From the NCBI RefSeq assembly GCF_024721155.1, contig NZ_JAHVAP010000004.1, forward strand, positions 434,001 to 498,000: 64,000 bases of DNA, written 5' to 3'. This document shows, in pieces, positions 60,084 to 64,000 of this stretch. How positions within the stretch are numbered: position 1 is the first letter of the stretch; the number at the start of each line of letters is the position of its first letter. The position numbers and the translations under genes were made by a program. The notes under the pieces are model-generated. The model was not told the origin of the DNA and did not search any database. It was given only the letters and a program-made list of their open reading frames with translations. The DNA is from Mucilaginibacter phenanthrenivorans (GTDB lineage Bacteria; Bacteroidota; Bacteroidia; Sphingobacteriales; Sphingobacteriaceae).

Positions 60084-60809
60084 ATGAACTACATCACACA
60101 AATAAAAGGCTTCTGGCTACTTCACGAGAAGCACGCCTTTAACGCCACAGATACTGCCCTGTACTTTTACCTGCTGGAAGTATGCAACAGCACCAACTGG
60201 GTAAACCCGTTTAAACGCAACACCGCCAAATTGCTGGCCGATTTGAAGATCTCCAGATCCTCGCTCGAAAGATCGCGCAAGCGGTTAAAGGCGGTGGGCA
60301 TTTTAAAGTTCAGATCGGTTAATGGAACGGCGAATGTCACTTATCAATTATCCGACCTGGAGGCAATCTTCAGGGATAAATTTACCACCACTGAACAGGG
60401 TGCTGACAAAGCTGCTGACAAAGGTATTGACAAGGCTGCTGACCAACTAAATAAAAACAGTAAACCAAAACAAGAAGTAGTAGTAAGCTGCCAGCAAGCT
60501 TTTGGTTTTTATGTGGAGACAAAGAATAACCGCATCCTTAGCGACCGTTTCAGGCTCGACAACTATGCCATGCAGGATTATTTTAAAATTTTTTACGATT
60601 CAAAAATTGATCTTGGCGACCTTAACAACAAAACCATTGAGGAAATTGCCCGGAACTTTTATTACTGGCTGCCTAAACACCTTGCGGCGAATCAAAAAGA
60701 AAAAAGTTGCGCCAAAAAAGAAAATTATGGTCGCACGGCTAATGCCCAGCCTTTAAGGGGCGTTGCTGCCGCGATGAAGTTTGCAGGTGTTGAAATGCGG
60801 GAGGGATAA
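60084..60809 (+). CDS. Winged-helix protein resembling phage replication initiators
   Basis: The 241-aa protein starts with a winged-helix domain (about 1-100): GFWLLHEKHAFNATDTALYF, then TAKLLADLKISRSSLERSRK as recognition helix and a wing ending VTYQLSDLEAIF. A polar linker follows, with ADKAADKGIDKAADQ repeats (about 110-127). The helical C-terminus has NNKTIEEIARNFYYWLPKHL. This layout (N-terminal HTH plus helical tail) is that of DnaD/replication-organiser-like phage proteins, which is a structural analogy, not a firm family match. It lies 1 bp from the next gene in the same operon. Confidence 0.65.
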   Translation: MNYITQIKGFWLLHEKHAFNATDTALYFYLLEVCNSTNWVNPFKRNTAKLLADLKISRSSLERSRKRLKAVGILKFRSVNGTANVTYQLSDLEAIFRDKFTTTEQGADKAADKGIDKAADQLNKNSKPKQEVVVSCQQAFGFYVETKNNRILSDRFRLDNYAMQDYFKIFYDSKIDLGDLNNKTIEEIARNFYYWLPKHLAANQKEKSCAKKENYGRTANAQPLRGVAAAMKFAGVEMREG

Positions 60810-60810
60810 T

Positions 60811-61674
60811 ATGGAAGAGAGATTAGAGACTAGCGATCAGAGATTAGTTATCGGAGAGAGATTAGAGACTAGCGATCGGGCTATTCTAAGGCAGGAGATG
60901 GTTAGGAACTTACCCAAGCGGGACTTGTTTACAACCGTATTAGCCGCTGTTGCAAAGGCGTTTGCCGATACCAATACCAAGGAGATCAGCGAGGCCGACT
61001 GCGATTACATGGTGAATGTGCTTACTGACAACATTATTAAATATCACCCGGCTATCCGTTTAACCGAGATCCCGGAGGCTATTGCGCTGGGTATCCGCGG
61101 CAGGTATGGTGAGTTTTATGGTTTAAGCGTGGTAACTATCCTGAAGTTTATTGAACAATACCTGCTCTCGGAAAACCGCACCACCATTGTTAAGGAACGC
61201 GTGATCGACGATATACCGAAGCCTGTACCCGGTCTGCAAACGCAATTTGAAACGGCTAAGCAAAATGCGCTTTATGCCCTGCAACGCAAAAAGGATAAAA
61301 AGGACAATTCGACCATAGCAACTGCGGTTTATGATTTTTTAGACCGGGTAAAGCTCATCCACTTCACAACTGCCGAAAAGCAGGACATGATGACCGATGC
61401 CGTGCGCGAATTGATAGAAGAATTGAAGTATAAACTGCTAATCTCGGCTTATATCGAGCGGGCAGCCATTAAAAAGGATATTGAAGCCTACACTGCAGTG
61501 ATCACCGAACACAGCGCCGTTAACGATCGCCTGTTTACCCTCGCAAAAATGCGCGCTAAAAAACTGGCACTCGATGCTTTTTTGAATGGGGTTATTTTGG
61601 ATGAAGCTGATTTGGATAAAATGATTGAGGAAAAGCGGGAGGTATTTTTAGGCCAACAAAATCTAACAACATGA
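60811..61674 (+). CDS. 287-aa protein of the S24-controlled module, unknown
   Basis: The protein is 287 aa from ATG 60811. The first 22 residues (MEERLETSDQRLVIGERLET) are encoded by a 23-bp direct repeat of intergenic type. The core (about 25-170) is helical with LFTTVLAAVAKAFADTNTKE and PAIRLTEIPEAIALGIRGRY, and a later helical part ends in ADLDKMIEEKREVFLG. The second block suggests a DNA- or replication-associated fold seen in phage early genes, but no family is firm. Its stop overlaps the next small gene by 4 bp (ATGA). Confidence 0.65.
   Translation: MEERLETSDQRLVIGERLETSDRAILRQEMVRNLPKRDLFTTVLAAVAKAFADTNTKEISEADCDYMVNVLTDNIIKYHPAIRLTEIPEAIALGIRGRYGEFYGLSVVTILKFIEQYLLSENRTTIVKERVIDDIPKPVPGLQTQFETAKQNALYALQRKKDKKDNSTIATAVYDFLDRVKLIHFTTAEKQDMMTDAVRELIEELKYKLLISAYIERAAIKKDIEAYTAVITEHSAVNDRLFTLAKMRAKKLALDAFLNGVILDEADLDKMIEEKREVFLGQQNLTT
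60816..60877. repeat. Direct repeat that encodes the protein's N-terminus
   Basis: A 23-bp sequence (AGAGAGATTAGAGACTAGCG, then ATC) is repeated exactly at 60816 and 60855. The 39-bp period is a multiple of three and keeps the frame. Related to the intergenic GATTAGAG array at 15164. Confidence 0.85.
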
Positions 61675-61775
61675 ACTTAATTAAACAACCTGGGCCGTGG
61701 TTAACACCCATTTTATTTATGGTGATATTGATAGTGATGCTGATCATCGTTAAACACCATAATGCTATCAACTAA
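61671..61775 (+). CDS. 34-aa membrane peptide, unknown
   Basis: ATG 61671 overlaps the previous stop by 4 bp and the gene ends at TAA 61775. The peptide MNLIKQPGPWLTPILFMVIL then IVMLIIVKHHNAIN has one hydrophobic helix with a polar tail. Small membrane peptides in phage-like modules can act as toxins, holin-like proteins or protein regulators; none can be claimed here. Its end overlaps the convergent pentapeptide-repeat gene by 4 bp. Confidence 0.5.
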   Translation: MNLIKQPGPWLTPILFMVILIVMLIIVKHHNAIN

Positions 61776-62347
61776 ACTATCTTCAACTGGTACTTACTCA
61801 GCAACCCATGAATGCCCTGTGCTGAAAAAGCGGCTTTTTTAACGGAGTTTATTTCGGGGTCGATGTCGTAATTGTAGGCGGTGATAAAGTTGGCCGAACT
61901 GATATCGGTGCGGTTAAAGATGGCGCCGTTAAGGTCGCAGTCGCGAAATACCGAGCCGGCAAGGTTGGCCTGGGTAAAGGTTACTTCCTTTAAGGTGCAT
62001 TTGCTGAATTTGGTTTTCAGCATCTTCTTTAGCATAAACGACGAATAATCCAGGATGCAACCCTCAAACCCAACACTGAACAGGAAATCGATACACTCGG
62101 TAAAGTTTACACCAAGGATCTTGCAGTTTTTAAATTCAACAGCGCTCATTGTACAGCGCGTAAGCTTCATAAGCGACAGGTTGCAGCCATCAAAAACGCA
62201 ATCAATAAACTTGTTATTGGCAAAGTTACTGTTACTGAAATCGCACTTTTTAAAGGTGCAGTTATTGAACTCCTTGCCGCTTACGGTGGTGCCGGCATAG
62301 TTTTGGTCTTCGAATGTTTTATCGTCGTGTGTGAGTGAGGAGAGCAT
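61772..62347 (-). CDS. Pentapeptide-repeat protein
   Basis: The 191-aa protein is built of pentapeptide repeats of the A(D/N)LXX kind, visible as NCTFKKCDFSNSNFANNKFI, GCNLSLMKLTRCTMSAVEFK, and NLAGSVFRDCDLNGAIFNRT. They should fold into a right-handed beta helix like Qnr/McbG, which mimic DNA and protect gyrase in some bacteria. Length and a C-terminal helical cap (FITAYNYDIDPE then KYQLKIV) resemble the Qnr-like group. A resistance role is only possible. Confidence 0.88.
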   Translation of the reverse strand: MLSSLTHDDKTFEDQNYAGTTVSGKEFNNCTFKKCDFSNSNFANNKFIDCVFDGCNLSLMKLTRCTMSAVEFKNCKILGVNFTECIDFLFSVGFEGCILDYSSFMLKKMLKTKFSKCTLKEVTFTQANLAGSVFRDCDLNGAIFNRTDISSANFITAYNYDIDPEINSVKKAAFSAQGIHGLLSKYQLKIV

Positions 62348-62412
62348 TAATTAATTGTGAATTGGTGAATGAGTGAGTTAGTGATTTGGGGAGAGAATGA
62401 TTTAGTGATTTT
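62346..62412. repeat. Degenerate tandem repeat (GAATGAGTGAG type)
   Basis: Units such as GTGAATTG, GTGAATGA, GTGAGTTA and GTGATTTG follow directly upstream of the pentapeptide-repeat start codon. Confidence 0.55.
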
Positions 62413-62429
62413 TAAATATTGATGAAATG

Positions 62430-62536
62430 TGTCATGCTGAGGCACTCGAGCACGACACGCGGGCAAAGGCCTAAGCACCATGCTCAGCGCGCGGATTTGG
62501 CCATTGCGCTCATCCTTCGAGTGCCTCAGCATGACA
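62430..62536. repeat. 107-bp interspersed palindromic repeat (GAGGCACTCGA family)
   Basis: Outer ends TGTCATGCTGAGGCACTCGA and TTCGAGTGCCTCAGCATGAC(A) are near-perfect inverses. The interior, with GCGGGCAAAGGCC, is about 30 bp longer than in the 78-bp copies. Confidence 0.8.
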
Positions 62537-62544
62537 GCCACCTA

Positions 62545-62558
62545 AGACTTTCGGACTC
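62545..62558. repeat. Single GACT repeat unit
   Basis: GACTTTCGGACTC lies 4 bp beyond the DUF2158-like gene stop codon. Confidence 0.4.
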
Positions 62559-62562
62559 AAAA

Positions 62563-62778
62563 CTACGCCTCTACCTCGTCAACAAACAACAGTAGGTCCT
62601 GGTGGAAGACGTCGCGTTTAAATTCGGTGCCTGTAAAGTACACTACGCTCACGTATTCGTCGCTTTCTATCAGTTCGCCGGCGGTAGGGCCATCACTCAC
62701 CGAGTAGCCCTCAACGGCCATTTTAGGCCCATCGGCCACCATCACAACAACATCGCCTAAAACAAATTTCTTTTCCAT
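62563..62778 (-). CDS. DUF2158/YodC-like small protein
   Basis: The 71-aa cytoplasmic protein starts with KKFVLGDVVVMVADGPKMAV, the family pattern of a small SH3-like barrel beginning with GDVV and GPKM. A mid-strand VSVVYFTGTEFKRDVF follows. Members are found next to phage and host genes alike; function unknown. It lies 15 bp downstream of the gene at 62794 on the same strand. Confidence 0.75.
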   Translation of the reverse strand: MEKKFVLGDVVVMVADGPKMAVEGYSVSDGPTAGELIESDEYVSVVYFTGTEFKRDVFHQDLLLFVDEVEA

Positions 62779-62793
62779 GATATTTACAATTAG

Positions 62794-63126
62794 CTATCGT
62801 TCAATTTTAACCAGTTCCTGGGCTTCTTTAACCAGTTCCTCTACTGCACTTTCGGCGGCGGCAGGTGCACTTGCATATTGCAGCTTGCGGAAGCGCCAGA
62901 TGGCAAAGGCAGGCTCCTGGAAACGGTTGATCAGTTTAAAAAACTTGGGGAAGTTATGCACCTCGTCGAGCAATACACCGGTAACTATTCCATTGTTGTC
63001 CAGGATCTCGCGAATGGTATATTCCTTGTCCCGCGTTATCCAGATCTCAAAATCCCGCCTGATCTCCTCGCTTTTGTCGGCATCGATCTTGTCGTTGATA
63101 CAAATTACTTTATCTCCGGGTTTCAT
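62794..63126 (-). CDS. Small protein, unknown function
   Basis: The 110-aa protein begins MKPGDKVICINDKIDADKSE, continues with WITRDKEYTIREILDNNGIV and ends with a helix AESAVEELVKEAQELVKIE. The first part looks like a short SH3-like barrel, as in many small Bacteroidota proteins that accompany DUF2158 genes. No membrane segment. It is 15 bp upstream of the YodC-like gene, so the two probably form an operon. Unknown role. Confidence 0.65.
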   Translation of the reverse strand: MKPGDKVICINDKIDADKSEEIRRDFEIWITRDKEYTIREILDNNGIVTGVLLDEVHNFPKFFKLINRFQEPAFAIWRFRKLQYASAPAAAESAVEELVKEAQELVKIER

Positions 63127-63172
63127 ACTGCAAATTTAAGCACAGAAATCGGGAATTTGTTTGAATTGAGGG

Positions 63173-63868
63173 TCATTTTAATGGCAGATGGTAATGTATA
63201 GCCAGCCTGAAAACGAGAAAAGAAACAAGGTCGACAATTGCGTGGCTCACTATCAGGATCCTAATATTGCGGTACCATTGATAATGAATGGCGAATACCA
63301 CCCCAAAAAGCGAAGCGAAAATAACTTCCTGGTAGCTATGGTACCTGAAATGGATTAGCCCAAACGCAAGGGCCGAGATAATTACCGGCATGTATTTGTT
63401 GTTAAAGATAAGCTCCAGCCTTGGCACCAGGTATCCCCTGAAAATAAGTTCCTCGGTGGCACCCGCAGTTACGGCGCTAAAAACAAGCAGCGGCAAGCTT
63501 TTATTAAGGATCGTCATCATGTGGTACAAGATCCCCCGATTGTCGCGCAAGCCAAGCAAAGCAGGCGCTTTTGATACGATCCCGGCGCCTATTGTCAACA
63601 AGTATAGCGCACCAAACGAAGCCGGGTAAAACCAAAATTTCTGTTTGCTTTCTGTCCACAGCAGCAGCTTTGATTTTTCAGCATAGGTGGCGTACAAGTA
63701 CAATATCACCACCTCGAACCAGATCACCAGCCGCGAGATAAACAGTGTATTTACCGTATACCCATTACCGCGGAAACTGATGAAGCCAACCAGCGGATAG
63801 TAAAAACAGGCAATAAGGATGCCGGCTGTAAGGATGATCTTGTGACGGTTGGAGAGGGTAAGGTCCAT
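63173..63868 (-). CDS. CPBP-family intramembrane metalloprotease
   Basis: The 231-aa inner-membrane protein has six to seven helices. The catalytic EExxxR motif is TEELIFRGYLVPRL, followed by a histidine in FGLIHFRYHSYQEV and a second one in IVSHAIVDLV, the family's usual order. CPBP (Abi) proteases in bacteria process small peptides, including bacteriocin precursors or immunity factors. Full length. Alone on its strand at the right edge. Confidence 0.9.
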   Translation of the reverse strand: MDLTLSNRHKIILTAGILIACFYYPLVGFISFRGNGYTVNTLFISRLVIWFEVVILYLYATYAEKSKLLLWTESKQKFWFYPASFGALYLLTIGAGIVSKAPALLGLRDNRGILYHMMTILNKSLPLLVFSAVTAGATEELIFRGYLVPRLELIFNNKYMPVIISALAFGLIHFRYHSYQEVIFASLFGVVFAIHYQWYRNIRILIVSHAIVDLVSFLVFRLAIHYHLPLK

Positions 63869-64000
63869 GAATAAACTTCAGGCGTTTTTGTTTAGCCTAA
63901 ATGTATGACAATATAATGGATGGATAAAAGGTCAAAGAAATAATATCGAATAATGAATTTCGAATATCCAACTCCGAAGTTTTTCATTCAATATTCAACA

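Noticed and set aside
58322..61775. Complete prophage
   Set aside because: Only a repressor and early-type genes are visible; no integrase, terminase, capsid, tail or lysis genes and no clear attachment-site repeats.
1..64000. tRNA, rRNA or intact insertion sequence
   Set aside because: No cloverleaf-like segment with a CCA end, no rRNA core motif and no transposase-like frame was found by eye; weak candidates did not hold up.

Overview
The window comes from a member of the Bacteroidota, most likely family Sphingobacteriaceae and close to Mucilaginibacter (inference from gene content; no rRNA is present to confirm it). Support comes from a type IX secretion C-terminal sorting domain, promoters of the TAnnTTTG type with little Shine-Dalgarno signal, lipoproteins and beta-barrel outer-membrane proteins, LytTR/LytS regulators, a GT117/DUF2723 membrane protein, and many short dispersed intergenic repeats. 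It reads as ordinary chromosome. No rRNA, tRNA, CRISPR array or intact insertion sequence was recognised.

Layout. 1-5.3 kb (mostly minus): a partial anti-sigma-like repeat protein and its ECF sigma factor, a peroxiredoxin, an M23 peptidase, an FAH-family hydrolase, an antitoxin with a decayed RelE/ParE toxin, and a T9SS cargo protein. 5.4-12.3 kb: Kup potassium uptake, two PAP2 phosphatases, an amino-acid permease and small membrane proteins. 12.3-19.6 kb (minus): M3 peptidase, NAD(P)-binding epimerase-like protein, Crp-family regulator, UbiA prenyltransferase, old-yellow-enzyme reductase, L,D-transpeptidase. 19.7-25.1 kb: a LytTR/LytS two-component system with two paralogous LiaF-like membrane proteins; both paralogs carry the same 21-bp-period direct repeat upstream. 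25.3-27.3 kb: agmatine deiminase and N-carbamoylputrescine amidase, which together convert agmatine to putrescine. 30.1-33.2 kb: a large GT117-type membrane protein. 33.2-36.4 kb: an arsenic resistance operon with two copies of a probable ArsR operator. 39.5-46.4 kb: phoU, pstB, pstA, pstC, pstS and a porin, with a divergent DUF47 gene. 46.5-53.6 kb: MarR regulator, small membrane proteins, and a TolC/RND/adaptor efflux pump. 53.7-58.2 kb: small housekeeping and unknown genes.

The least conventional region is 58.3-61.8 kb. A Ser/Lys S24-type repressor is transcribed away from a run of plus-strand unknown genes: a 61-aa protein, a 140-aa protein, a winged-helix protein resembling phage replication initiators, a 287-aa protein and a 34-aa membrane peptide. 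The divergent promoter has a consensus-like layout (TTTG, 20 bp, TATGTTTG), and an 18-bp perfect palindrome fills its spacer. This looks like a lysogeny-type switch controlling a small phage- or plasmid-derived module with no integrase or structural genes in sight.

A second theme is repeats. At least eight families of short interspersed or 7-9-bp tandem repeats occupy intergenic space. They often stop within a few bases of a stop codon, and in several places they supply stop codons, C-terminal residues (response regulator at 27.5 kb, GNAT at 55.5 kb) or N-terminal residues (the 287-aa protein at 60.8 kb).
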